Source of the DNA: Streptomyces sp. NBC_00663
GTDB taxonomy: Bacteria > Actinomycetota > Actinomycetes > Streptomycetales > Streptomycetaceae
Direction: 5' to 3'
Assembly (NCBI RefSeq): GCF_036226885.1
Contig: NZ_CP109027.1
Coordinates: 7,626,001-7,690,000 of the forward strand
DNA length: 64,000 bases
Shown: positions 34,467 to 42,994 of the stretch, one piece after another
How positions within the stretch are numbered: position 1 is the first letter of the stretch
Layout: each line of letters starts with the position of its first letter
Notes under the pieces: generated by a model
Seen by the model: the letters and a program-made list of their open reading frames with translations, nothing else
What the model was told of the DNA's origin: nothing
Database searches by the model: none
Made by a program: the position numbers and the translations under genes

Positions 34467-34532
34467 GCTCCCTTGCGCTCTGATTCCTATGTAACACCGT
34501 AGGAATGCGATTTCGTCCGCGCAAGAGGGAGC
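34467..34532. promoter_or_regulatory. Nested inverted repeats upstream of hmgA
   Basis: Inner dyad: ATTCCTA (34483-34489) and TAGGAAT (34500-34506), 7-bp arms 10 bases apart. Outer dyad: GCTCCCTTGCGC (34467-34478) and GCGCAAGAGGGAGC (34519-34532), with one two-base bulge. The inner pair lies 21-44 bases before the hmgA ATG and is the best candidate operator for the GntR regulator. The outer pair could form an mRNA stem or a second site. Confidence 0.55.
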
Positions 34533-34654
34533 GCCCGGCTCGGTGCTCTGCCCGGTGATCGGCCAGGTCCGGGGGCGGGCCTCCTCATCAGGGAGGATGA
34601 ACAACCAGCCTTCAGGGGGATCCGACTTTCGGATGGCTGTTCTACGCTCCCGGC

Positions 34655-35260
34655 ATGTCGTGGACGCGGGCCCTGCCGACCGCGCTCGCGGTCTGTGTCC
34701 TTGTGCTGACCGGAACCGCGAGCTGCGATTCGGACGACGGGCGACAGAAGGAGAGAGCGGTGTCGCCCTCACCGGTGGGCAAGGTGCTCAAGGACACCGA
34801 CGAGGCGGGGCGGCACTACCGCGAGGTGGACGACAAGGACGCCCCCGAGGTCGGCATCGAGGTGCAGCCCGACACCGACGACAGCTGGGACGTCCGCCTG
34901 ACCGTCAGAAACTTCCGCTTCTCGCCGGCCGGCACGAAACCGGAGGCCGTGGAGGGGCGCGGCATGGTCTACCTGTACGTCGACGGCGACCTCGTCTCCC
35001 GGCTGCGCACCCCGGACTGCCGCATCCCCGGCGACCTGGTCCCGCGCGGTACCCACACCGTCACCGCCCGCCTCTACGCCGACGACGGCACGGTGTGGGC
35101 GGTCGACGGCGACCCGGTGGAGAGCACGGCGGACATCACGGCGTCGGGCGCGGAGGCCTCGCCGAGCGCGGAGGTCTCCCCGGACGCGGTGAGTGCACCG
35201 GGCACCTATATGCGTACTGGGGGGCGAGGTTCACCGGACCGCGCCGGAAAGGCATCATGA
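34655..35260 (+). CDS. Putative lipoprotein of unknown function
   Basis: 201 residues. A hydrophobic start (ALPTALAVCVLVLTGTASCDS) with Cys24 forms a plausible, slightly atypical lipobox (TASC). The mature part is acidic and has a beta-rich section (VGIEVQPDTDDSWDVRLTVR, YLYVDGDLVSRLRTPDC), suggesting an immunoglobulin-like exported domain, then a Ser/Pro-rich tail. The family is not recognised. The stop overlaps the start of the TetR gene (ATGA, 35257-35260), so the two are coupled, an odd pairing. Confidence 0.7.
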   Translation: MSWTRALPTALAVCVLVLTGTASCDSDDGRQKERAVSPSPVGKVLKDTDEAGRHYREVDDKDAPEVGIEVQPDTDDSWDVRLTVRNFRFSPAGTKPEAVEGRGMVYLYVDGDLVSRLRTPDCRIPGDLVPRGTHTVTARLYADDGTVWAVDGDPVESTADITASGAEASPSAEVSPDAVSAPGTYMRTGGRGSPDRAGKAS

Positions 35261-35886
35261 AGCCCGTGCCCCACGCGACATCCGCGACATCGCTCCGCCG
35301 AGCGCCCGTGCAGCGGCGCAGCGCCGAACGGCTGACCAGGATCCTCGACGCCTGCGCCGACCTCCTCGACGAGGTCGGCTACGACGACCTGAGCACGCGG
35401 GCCGTCGCCCAGCGGGCCGGCGTCCCCATCGGCTCCGTCTACCGCTTCTTCGGCAACAAACGGCAGATGGCCGACGCCCTCGCCCAGCGCAACCTCGAAC
35501 GCTTCACCGAGCAGGTCGGCGAGCGCCTCCAGGGCGCCGACGGGGGCTGGCGGGTCGCCCTGGACGCCGTACTGGACGAGTACCTCGCCATGAAGCGCAC
35601 GGTGCCCGGCTTCTCCCTCGTCGACTTCGGCAACCAGATCCCCGTCGGCGCCCGCGTCGCCGAACCCAACCACCGGGTCGCCGACCGCCTCATCGCACTC
35701 CTCTCCGGCTACCTCGGCCGCGACGCCGACGAGGATCTGCGCCGCACCTTCCTCATCGCCGTGGAGACCGCGGACACCCTGGTCCACCTGGCGTTCCGGG
35801 TGGCCCCCGAGGGCGACGAGAAGATCATCGGCGAGATGCGGGAGCTGCTGCGGGCGTATCTGGCACGGGTGCTGGACAGGCCCTAG
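35257..35886 (+). CDS. TetR-family regulator
   Basis: 209 residues from ATG 35257. The DNA-binding domain (about 18-65) shows RRSAERLTRILDACADLLDE, the helix-turn-helix STRAVAQRAGVPIGSVYRFF and GNKRQMADAL. The C-terminal helical ligand domain is of unknown specificity. A 20-bp dyad lies 18 bases past its stop, in front of the molybdopterin oxidoreductase gene, making that gene the likely target. The same dyad recurs at 47564 and 63641. The ATG overlaps the lipoprotein stop. Confidence 0.9.
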   Translation: MKPVPHATSATSLRRAPVQRRSAERLTRILDACADLLDEVGYDDLSTRAVAQRAGVPIGSVYRFFGNKRQMADALAQRNLERFTEQVGERLQGADGGWRVALDAVLDEYLAMKRTVPGFSLVDFGNQIPVGARVAEPNHRVADRLIALLSGYLGRDADEDLRRTFLIAVETADTLVHLAFRVAPEGDEKIIGEMRELLRAYLARVLDRP

Positions 35887-35904
35887 CGGCACAGGACTCC
35901 CCTC

Positions 35905-35924
35905 CATGCCTACTGGTCGGTATG
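35905..35924. promoter_or_regulatory. Operator-like dyad before the molybdopterin enzyme gene
   Basis: CATGCCTACTGGTCGGTATG. Its reverse complement matches the ideal palindrome built from CATACCGACC and GGTCGGTATG at 17 of 20 positions. Related sites occur at 47564-47583 and 63641-63660. It lies between a TetR gene and its probable target. Confidence 0.6.
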
Positions 35925-35961
35925 CTCGGCCGGGACAGGCACCGCTGCCCCGGGAGGACCC

Positions 35962-38193
35962 GTGTCCCGCACCGCCCTGCGTATCTGCCCCCTGTGCGAG
36001 GCCACCTGCGGCCTGACCCTCACCATCGAGGGGACCCGGGTCACCGGCGCCCGCGGCGATCGCGACGACGTCTTCAGCCGGGGGTTCATCTGCCCCAAGG
36101 GCGCCTCCTTCGGTGCCGTCGACGGCGACCCCGACCGGCTGCGCACCCCGCTGGTGCGCCGGGACGGCGAGCTGCGCGAGGCCACCTGGGAGGAGGCCTT
36201 CGACGCGGTCGCCGCCGGCATCCGGCCGGCCGTCGAGCGGTACGGGCCGAACGCCGTCGGCGTCGTCCTCGGCAACCCCAACGTGCACACCATGGCCGGC
36301 GCCCTCTACCCGCCGGTCCTCCTCGCCGGCCTCGGCACCCGCAGCGTCTTCACCGCCTCGACGGTCGACCAGATGCCCAAGCACGTCTCCAGCGGGCTCC
36401 TCTTCGGCGACGCCAACGCGATCCCGGTGCCCGACCTCGACCACACCGACCATCTGCTGCTCATCGGCGCCAACCCCCTTGAGTCCAACGGCAGTCTGTG
36501 CACCGCCCCCGACTTCCCCGGCAAGCTCAAGGCGCTCAAGGCCCGCGGTGGCACCCTCACCGTCATCGACCCGCGCCGCACCCGTACCGCCAAGCTCGCC
36601 GACCGCCACCTCGCGATCCGTCCCGGCGCCGACGCGCTGCTGCTCGCGGCGATGACATACACGCTGTTCGAGGAAGACCTCGTCGAGACGGGGGAGTTGA
36701 CTCCGCACCTCGAAGGACTGGACGAACTCCGGGGCGCGGTACGGGACTTCAGCCCCGAAGCCGTCGCCGACGCCTGCGACGTCGACGCCGGCACCATCCG
36801 TACCCTCGCCCGTGAGCTCGCCGCCGCGCCCACCGCCGCCGTCTACGCCCGCATCGGCAGCTGCACCGTCCCGCACGGCACGCTGGCCAGCTGGCTGGTC
36901 GACGTACTGAACATCCTGACGGGGAACCTCGACCGTCCCGGCGGCGCCCTCTTCCCGCAGGCCGCCACCGACCGCACACCCCGGCCCGCCGGACCCAGCC
37001 ACGGCTTCGCGCTCGGGCGCTGGCACTCCCGGGTGAGCCGGTATCCGGAGGCCAAGGGCGAGCTGCCGATCTCCGCGCTCGCCGAGGAGATCGACACCGC
37101 GACGGACGAGGGCGAACCGATCCGGGTGGTCGTCACCGTCGCCGCCAACCCCGTTCTGTCGGTGCCCGACGGCGACCGGCTCGACAAGGCGCTCGGCGGG
37201 CTCGACTTCATGGTCAGCGTCGACCCCTACCTCAACGAGACCTCGCGCCACGCCGACGTCGTCCTGCCCCCGCCCCCGCCCTCGCAGAGCCCGCACCACG
37301 ACTTCGCCTTCAACACCCTCGCCGTCCGCAACCAGGTCCGCTACAACCGCCCCGCCGTCCCGCTGGAGCCCGGCCGGATGGCCGAGACCGAGATCCTGGC
37401 CCGGCTGGTCCTCGCCGCGACCGGCATGCACGGCGCCGACCCGTCGGCCGTGGACGACCTGGTCATCGGACAGACCCTCGGCAAGGCGGTCAAGGAGCCG
37501 TACTCGCCGGTGCACGGCCGTGACCCCAAGGAGCTCGCCGGACAACTGGTCGGCGTCTTTGGCCCCGAGCGCCGGCTCGACATGATGCTGCGCCTCGGCC
37601 CCTACGGCGACGGCTTCGGCGTACGACCGGACGGACTGAGCCTGGAGAAGCTGCTGGCGCATCCGCACGGCATCGACCTGGGACCGCTCGCCTCCCGGCT
37701 GCCGCAGCCCCTGAAGACGCGCAGCGGAAAGGTGGAGCTGCTGCCGCAGCCGATCGCCGACGATCTGCCGCGCCTGCGGCAGGCCGCCTCCGAGCGGTCC
37801 GCCGGCCTGGTCCTCGTCGGCCGCCGCCATCTGCGCTCCAACAACAGCTGGATGCACAACGTCCCCGCCCTCACCGGCGGCACCAACCGCTGCACCCTGC
37901 ACATCCACCCCGATGACGCCGACAGCCTCGGGCTCGTCGACGGACAGGCGGTCGGTGTGAAGGGCGCAGGGGGCGCGGTGACCGCCCCCGTCGAGATCAC
38001 CGACAGCGTGCGCCGGGGCGTGGTGAGCCTCCCGCACGGCTGGGGCCACGACCGCCCCGGAACCCGTCTGAACCACGCGGCCAAGGACCCCGGCGTCAAC
38101 GTGAACCAGCTGCTCGACGGCCGTCTCCTGGACCCGCTGTCAGGCAACGCGGTACTCAACGCGGTGCCGGTCGAATTGATCACGAAGCTGTGA
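35962..38193 (+). CDS. Molybdopterin-dependent oxidoreductase (formate-dehydrogenase-like family)
   Basis: 743 residues. The N-terminal [4Fe-4S] site is Cys9, Cys12, Cys16 and Cys44 (ICPLCEATCG, FICPKGASFG). The main domain carries the bis-MGD binding regions, and the C-terminal molydop-binding domain (about 610-743) includes RRHLRSNNSWMHNVP and GVVSLPHGWGHDRPGTRLN. No Tat signal is present, so the enzyme is cytoplasmic. No FdhD, electron-transfer or quinone subunit adjoins it, so it may be a stand-alone redox enzyme with a diffusible partner. GTG 35962 follows GGGAGGA. Substrate unknown; TetR control is likely. Confidence 0.88.
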   Translation: MSRTALRICPLCEATCGLTLTIEGTRVTGARGDRDDVFSRGFICPKGASFGAVDGDPDRLRTPLVRRDGELREATWEEAFDAVAAGIRPAVERYGPNAVGVVLGNPNVHTMAGALYPPVLLAGLGTRSVFTASTVDQMPKHVSSGLLFGDANAIPVPDLDHTDHLLLIGANPLESNGSLCTAPDFPGKLKALKARGGTLTVIDPRRTRTAKLADRHLAIRPGADALLLAAMTYTLFEEDLVETGELTPHLEGLDELRGAVRDFSPEAVADACDVDAGTIRTLARELAAAPTAAVYARIGSCTVPHGTLASWLVDVLNILTGNLDRPGGALFPQAATDRTPRPAGPSHGFALGRWHSRVSRYPEAKGELPISALAEEIDTATDEGEPIRVVVTVAANPVLSVPDGDRLDKALGGLDFMVSVDPYLNETSRHADVVLPPPPPSQSPHHDFAFNTLAVRNQVRYNRPAVPLEPGRMAETEILARLVLAATGMHGADPSAVDDLVIGQTLGKAVKEPYSPVHGRDPKELAGQLVGVFGPERRLDMMLRLGPYGDGFGVRPDGLSLEKLLAHPHGIDLGPLASRLPQPLKTRSGKVELLPQPIADDLPRLRQAASERSAGLVLVGRRHLRSNNSWMHNVPALTGGTNRCTLHIHPDDADSLGLVDGQAVGVKGAGGAVTAPVEITDSVRRGVVSLPHGWGHDRPGTRLNHAAKDPGVNVNQLLDGRLLDPLSGNAVLNAVPVELITKL

Positions 38194-38251
38194 CCTGCAG
38201 TTTTGCGCTTATTGCTCGCACGTCAACGTCTTGTTAACACCGCTTGACGGC

Positions 38252-38307
38252 ACCTAACGTCCATCGCACCGCCGGCCCTGGTGGGAGTTCAAGGGCGAAC
38301 GTTAGGT
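38252..38307. promoter_or_regulatory. Inverted repeat upstream of the CitMHS gene
   Basis: ACCTAACGT (38252-38260) and ACGTTAGGT (38299-38307) are perfect 9-bp complements, separated by 38 bases that include a GC-rich stretch. The right arm lies eight bases before ATG 38316 and overlaps the expected ribosome-binding region. So it could be an operator or a leader hairpin that hides the start. Confidence 0.5.
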
Positions 38308-38315
38308 ATCCACTC

Positions 38316-39716
38316 ATGTTGACCATCCTCGGCTTCGCCATGATCGCGACCTTCCTGGTCCTGATCATGATGAAGAAGATGTCGCCGATCGCGGCGCTCG
38401 TGCTGATTCCGGCACTGTTCTGTGTGTTCGTCGGAAAGGGCGCCAAGCTCGGTGACTACGTCATCGACGGCGTCACCAGCCTCGCCCCCACCGCGGCGAT
38501 GCTCATGTTCGCGATCGTCTACTTCGGTGTGATGATCGACGTCGGCCTCTTCGACCCGATCGTGCGGGGCATCCTGAAGTTCGCGAAGGCCGACCCGATG
38601 CGGATCGTCGTCGGCACCGCGATCCTCGCCGCGATCGTCTCGCTCGACGGCGACGGCTCGACCACCTTCATGATCACCGTCTCGGCGATGTACCCGCTGT
38701 ACAAGCGCCTGAAGATGAGCCTCGTCGTGATGACCGGTGTGGCCGCCATGGCCAACGGCGTCATGAACACCCTGCCCTGGGGCGGCCCGACCGCCCGTGC
38801 CGCCACCGCGCTCAAGCTCGACGCCAGCGACATCTTCGTGCCGATGATCCCGGCGCTCGCGGTCGGTCTGCTGGGTGTCTTCGTCCTCTCCTACTTCCTG
38901 GGGCTGAAGGAGCGCAGGCGCCTCGGTGTGCTGACGCTGGACGAGGTGCTCGTCGAGGAGAAGGAGTCCGAGACGGTTCTCGTGGGCGCCGGTTCCGGTT
39001 CCACGGGCAAGACGGTCACCGGCGGCTCGGGCTCGGGCTCCGGCACCGACGCCGAGGACGACGACGAGGAGCGCTTCACCGTCCTCGACCCCCACCGCGC
39101 CACCCTGCGTCCCAAGCTGTACTGGTTCAACGCCCTGGTCACCGTCACCCTGCTCACCTCCATGATCATGGAGTGGCTGCCGATCCCGGTGCTGTTCATC
39201 CTCGGTGCCGCGCTCGTGCTCACGGTCAACTTCCCGCACATCCCCGACCAGAAGGCCCGGCTCGCCGCCCACGCCGACAACGTCCTCAACGTCTCCGGCA
39301 TGGTCTTCGCCGCCGCCGTCTTCACCGGCGTCCTCCAGGGCACCGGCATGGTCGACCACATGGCCCGCTGGATGGTCGACGTCATCCCCGACGGCATGGG
39401 CCCGCACATGGCCCTCGTCACCGGCGTCCTGAGCCTCCCGCTCACCTACTTCATGTCGAACGACGGCTTCTACTTCGGCGTCCTGCCGGTCCTCGCCGAG
39501 GCCGGCGCCGCCCACGGCGTCTCCCCGCTGGAGATGGCGCGCGCCTCCCTCGTCGGCCAGCCGCTGCACATGTCGAGCCCGCTCGTCCCGGCCGTGTACG
39601 TCCTGGTCGGCATGGCCAAGGTGGAGTTCGGCGACCACACCAAGTTCGTGGTCAAGTGGGCCGCGCTCACATGCCTGTTGATCCTCGGGGCAGGAATCCT
39701 CTTCGGAATCATCTGA
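38316..39716 (+). CDS. CitMHS-family citrate/divalent metal symporter
   Basis: 466 residues with about 12 membrane helices. The family motif SLDGDGSTTFMITVSAMYPLY and the re-entrant YFMSNDGFYFGVLPVL (two pseudo-symmetric halves) are typical of CitMHS transporters, which import citrate as a complex with Mg, Ca or Fe. The central cytoplasmic loop (about 225-275) is acidic and Gly/Ser-rich (GSGSGSGTDAEDDDEE). ATG 38316 is chosen because the helix begins directly after it; an earlier ATG at 38244 would cross the inverted repeat. No two-component citrate sensor is adjacent. Confidence 0.9.
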   Translation: MLTILGFAMIATFLVLIMMKKMSPIAALVLIPALFCVFVGKGAKLGDYVIDGVTSLAPTAAMLMFAIVYFGVMIDVGLFDPIVRGILKFAKADPMRIVVGTAILAAIVSLDGDGSTTFMITVSAMYPLYKRLKMSLVVMTGVAAMANGVMNTLPWGGPTARAATALKLDASDIFVPMIPALAVGLLGVFVLSYFLGLKERRRLGVLTLDEVLVEEKESETVLVGAGSGSTGKTVTGGSGSGSGTDAEDDDEERFTVLDPHRATLRPKLYWFNALVTVTLLTSMIMEWLPIPVLFILGAALVLTVNFPHIPDQKARLAAHADNVLNVSGMVFAAAVFTGVLQGTGMVDHMARWMVDVIPDGMGPHMALVTGVLSLPLTYFMSNDGFYFGVLPVLAEAGAAHGVSPLEMARASLVGQPLHMSSPLVPAVYVLVGMAKVEFGDHTKFVVKWAALTCLLILGAGILFGII

Positions 39717-39748
39717 TCCGCTTCTTCGTGTCCACGGAGGACTCGCAC

Positions 39749-41023
39749 ATGGTGCCCGGCAGGAACCGCGGCTGGCTGCTCCGCCTCGTCATCGCCTTCA
39801 GCTTCGCGCAGGGGGCGGTGTCGATGGCCCGGCCCGCCGTCTCCTACCGGGCCCTCGCGCTGGGCGCCGACGAGCAGGCCATCGGCATCATCGCGGGGGT
39901 CTACGCCCTGCTCCCGCTGTTCGCGGCGGTCCCGCTGGGCCGGCGCACCGACCACGGCCGCTGCGCACCCCTGCTGCCCGTCGGCGTCATCCTGATATCC
40001 GGCGGCTGCGCGCTCAGCGGACTCGCCAACTCCCTGTGGGCGATGGCGATCTGGAGCGGGGTGATGGGCCTCGGCCATCTCTGCTTCGTGATCGGCGCGC
40101 AGTCCCTCGTCGCCCGCCAGTCCGCCCCGCACGAACAGGACCGCAACTTCGGCCACTTCACCATCGGCGCCTCCCTCGGCCAGCTCGTCGGCCCGATCGC
40201 GGCGGGCGCGCTGATCGGCGGCGAGGACATGGCCGGCACCAGCGCGCTCGCCCTGCTCGTCGCGGGGGCGGGCGCCGCGGTCGCGTTCAGCTCGCTGTGG
40301 CGCATCGAGGACCGTACGACGGTGAAGTCCCGTACGCAGCAAGGCGACCGGGTCCCCGTCGGGCGCATCCTGCGCGCCCGGGGTGTTCCGGCGGGCATCT
40401 TCATCAGCCTCGCCGTTCTCTCCGCGACCGACATCCTCACCGCCTATCTGCCGGTCGTCGGTGAGCACCGGGGCATCGCCCCTTCCGTGATCGGCCTGCT
40501 GCTCAGCCTCCGCGCGGCGGCCACGATCGCCTGCCGACTGGTGCTGACCCCGCTGCTGCGGCTGCTGGGCCGCGCCATGCTGCTGACCGTCACCTGTCTG
40601 CTGGCCGCCGTGGTGTGCGCGGGCATCGCGCTGCCGGTGCCGGTGTGGGCGCTCGCCCTGATGCTCGCCGTGCTCGGCTTCTGCCTCGGCGTCGGGCAGC
40701 CGCTGTCCATGACGACGGTCGTGCAGGCGGCTCCCGACGGCGCCCGCTCCACCGCCCTCGCCCTGCGCCTGACCGGCAACCGCCTCGGCCAGGTCGCCGC
40801 GCCGGCCACGGCCGGCCTGGTCGCGGGCGTCGTGGGCACGGCGGCGCCGTTCGTGATGCTCGGGGCGCTGTTGCTGCTGTCGGCGGGCGTCGCGCTGCGC
40901 TCCCCGGCGAAGCCGACCGAGGCGTCGGGGGTGTCGGGGGCGTCGGGGGCGTCGGGAGCTTCTGGGACGGCGCCGGGGCTGCGCCGTTCGGGAAGGGCTG
41001 TGGGCCGTAAGGAGGACGCCTGA
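39749..41023 (+). CDS. MFS transporter
   Basis: 424 residues with 12 predicted helices. The loop 2-3 signature is VPLGRRTDHGRCAPLLPVG, and GHFTIGASLGQLVGPIAAG marks the fifth helix. It resembles multidrug or metabolite exporters of major facilitator family 1. The C-terminal tail holds a short repeated GASGASGASG run. ATG 39749 follows GGAGG by eight bases. The CitMHS gene ends 32 bases upstream on the same strand, so cotranscription is possible. Cargo unknown. Confidence 0.88.
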   Translation: MVPGRNRGWLLRLVIAFSFAQGAVSMARPAVSYRALALGADEQAIGIIAGVYALLPLFAAVPLGRRTDHGRCAPLLPVGVILISGGCALSGLANSLWAMAIWSGVMGLGHLCFVIGAQSLVARQSAPHEQDRNFGHFTIGASLGQLVGPIAAGALIGGEDMAGTSALALLVAGAGAAVAFSSLWRIEDRTTVKSRTQQGDRVPVGRILRARGVPAGIFISLAVLSATDILTAYLPVVGEHRGIAPSVIGLLLSLRAAATIACRLVLTPLLRLLGRAMLLTVTCLLAAVVCAGIALPVPVWALALMLAVLGFCLGVGQPLSMTTVVQAAPDGARSTALALRLTGNRLGQVAAPATAGLVAGVVGTAAPFVMLGALLLLSAGVALRSPAKPTEASGVSGASGASGASGTAPGLRRSGRAVGRKEDA

Positions 41024-41125
41024 CGGAGTGTCGGGCCGTGATGCCCCGTCTGAGGTGGCGTGTGTGACAGAGAGTCAGGCGCGATGCGATTCGTATGAAA
41101 ATCGCCAGACTCGGAGGAAACGCAC

Positions 41126-41773
41126 ATGCACATCGCCGTCCGTCCCCGCCGCTCCCGCGGCCGTACCGCAGCCCTCGCGGCGCTCACCGTCGCCGGCACC
41201 GTACTGATCGCCGGACCCGCCACCGCCGCACCGGGCGACAACGGAGACGTCAAGACCCACGAGGTCGGCACGGCATTCGACAACCCCAAGGACGAGCCGA
41301 AGGTCTGCGACTTCTACCTGGCGGCCTTCAACTTCGACGCGGGTGAGCACATCACCTGGACCATCGACCCGCAGTCCCAGGGGCCGAACGCGGGCACCGG
41401 CCATCTCTCGGACGACATCACCGCCGACAGCCAGGGCGCCGCGCACACAGTGCCGTTGTCACTGCCCAACGGGCTGTACAAGCTCGTCTGGAAGGGCGAC
41501 AGCTGGCAGGGCACGGGCAAGCAGAAGGTGTTCACCGTCGACTGCGCGAGCCCGAAGCCGACGCCGACGTCGACGTCGACCATGCCGGGCGGCGGTCCGG
41601 GTGGTCCCGGTGGTGGCCCGGGCGGCCCCAACGGCGGCCCGCCGGCCGGTGGTGGCGGTCTCGCCCGGGACGCGGCGATGGGGCCGGTCGCCGGTGCCGC
41701 CGCGGTGGGGTTGGCCGCGGCCGGCGGCGCGGTGTGGCTGCGACTTCGCCGTCGCCCGCATGGCGCGTCCTAG
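41126..41773 (+). CDS. Secreted surface protein with C-terminal membrane segment
   Basis: 215 residues. Signal peptide to about Ala34 (AGPATA). The mature domain (about 36-140) is beta-rich and holds two cysteines (VCDFYLAAF and VDCAS). A Pro/Gly-rich spacer (GGGPGGPGGG repeats) leads to a hydrophobic stretch and the basic tail LRLRRRPHGAS. There is no LPXTG-like motif before that stretch (LARDA instead), yet the layout is that of a wall-linked protein. It overlaps the sortase gene by 14 bases, so it could be that enzyme's substrate or partner. Ribosome site GGAGG precedes the ATG. Confidence 0.8.
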   Translation: MHIAVRPRRSRGRTAALAALTVAGTVLIAGPATAAPGDNGDVKTHEVGTAFDNPKDEPKVCDFYLAAFNFDAGEHITWTIDPQSQGPNAGTGHLSDDITADSQGAAHTVPLSLPNGLYKLVWKGDSWQGTGKQKVFTVDCASPKPTPTSTSTMPGGGPGGPGGGPGGPNGGPPAGGGGLARDAAMGPVAGAAAVGLAAAGGAVWLRLRRRPHGAS

Positions 41774-42788
41774 CCAGAGGCGCGGGCCCCGGCGTCGGAC
41801 GCGCGGCTACCGGCTGACGAGGACGGTCGTGGCGGCCGTCGGTCTTGTGGTGGCCGGTGTGCTCTGGACGCACGACGCGGATCCCGGCGGAGCAGCGGTG
41901 CCCGGCACGGCGGTCGACGCCGCCGCGCCGGGCACCGCCGGGGCCCCGGCCGACCGTGCGGAGGGGCGGGCGGGACCGGCGGGGCAGGCGGAGACGCGAG
42001 CGGAACAGCAGGAGCGGCCCGCGAGGGGTACCGGCCTGCACATCCCGCAGCCCACCCCGGCAAGCGGCGGCGCGGCGGCCGACGCACGGCGCCCGGCCAC
42101 CGCGCCGGGCGGGGACAAGGCCCGCCGCCCCCAGCCGACCGACGCCAACAGAGCCCCACGACCCGGTGCCGCACGACCCGATGCCGCCGGTGCCGCACGA
42201 CCCGATGCCGCCGGCGCCGCACGACCCGGCGCCAACAGCGCCGCACGACCCGGTGGCAACAGTGCCGCACGGCCCGCCCGCCCGCCGGCCCCCACGCTTC
42301 GCCCCCTGCCGCCCTCGCGGGCCACCCGTATCGCCATCCCCTATCTGGACGTCGACGCCCCGGTCACTGACCTGCGCCTGGACCGGCACCGGCGTCTGGA
42401 GGCGCCGCCGGGCGACGATCCGAACCTCGTGGGCTGGTACAAGGACGGCCCGGCCCCCGGCGCACAGGGGACCGCCGTGGCCGTGGGCCACCTGGACACC
42501 GACACCGGCGGCGCGGTCTTCGCGGGCCTGTCCGAGCTGAAACCCGGCCGTCTGATCGAGGTACGGCGAGCGGACGGACGGACCGCCGTCTACACCGTCG
42601 ACGCCGTACGGGAGTACGAGAAGGCGCACTTCCCCGACCGGCAGGTCTACGGCTCCCGAGGCCGCCCCGAACTACGCCTCATCACCTGCGGCGGCAACTA
42701 CGACCGCAGAACCGGCTACTCGGGCAACCTGGTCGTCTTCGCCCATCTGACAGCAACCCGGGCGGCACCGGCGGCCCCCCGGCACTGA
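41760..42788 (+). CDS. Class F sortase
   Basis: 342 residues. An N-terminal membrane anchor (about 20-40) is followed by a long, low-complexity Ala/Arg/Pro/Gly region (about 45-180) with degenerate AARPDAAG and AARPGxNS repeats, then the sortase barrel. The catalytic His is in AVGHLDTDTGG, the Cys in LITCGGNYD, and an Arg in the following DRRTGYSGNLVVFAH. Class F enzymes occur in actinobacteria and cut LPXTG-like signals; their substrates are poorly known. ATG 41760 lies inside the end of the upstream surface-protein gene. No pilin genes accompany it. Confidence 0.88.
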   Translation: MARPSQRRGPRRRTRGYRLTRTVVAAVGLVVAGVLWTHDADPGGAAVPGTAVDAAAPGTAGAPADRAEGRAGPAGQAETRAEQQERPARGTGLHIPQPTPASGGAAADARRPATAPGGDKARRPQPTDANRAPRPGAARPDAAGAARPDAAGAARPGANSAARPGGNSAARPARPPAPTLRPLPPSRATRIAIPYLDVDAPVTDLRLDRHRRLEAPPGDDPNLVGWYKDGPAPGAQGTAVAVGHLDTDTGGAVFAGLSELKPGRLIEVRRADGRTAVYTVDAVREYEKAHFPDRQVYGSRGRPELRLITCGGNYDRRTGYSGNLVVFAHLTATRAAPAAPRH

Positions 42789-42994
42789 GGCCACCCTTTC
42801 CGGTCCAGCCGCCCGGGGCTGAATATGGCCGTCCGGTTTCTCACTTGCTGGACCGTGGCGTCCGATCCTGCCCATTCTCTTCCCCCTGCCGCGCACATTC
42901 CGTTAACTTCCGTGACCCATAGGCCCCGTGCGACTCGCCCGGGGTATTCGGCCACGGAGCAACAGCGCTCAGTCAGCCCCCGGGGGCACCTGCC

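Noticed and set aside
35206..38076. Open frame of 956 codons antisense to the molybdopterin oxidoreductase
   Set aside because: Low-complexity Val/Gly/Asp-rich translation, no domain, and complete overlap with a recognised enzyme; a by-product of high GC.
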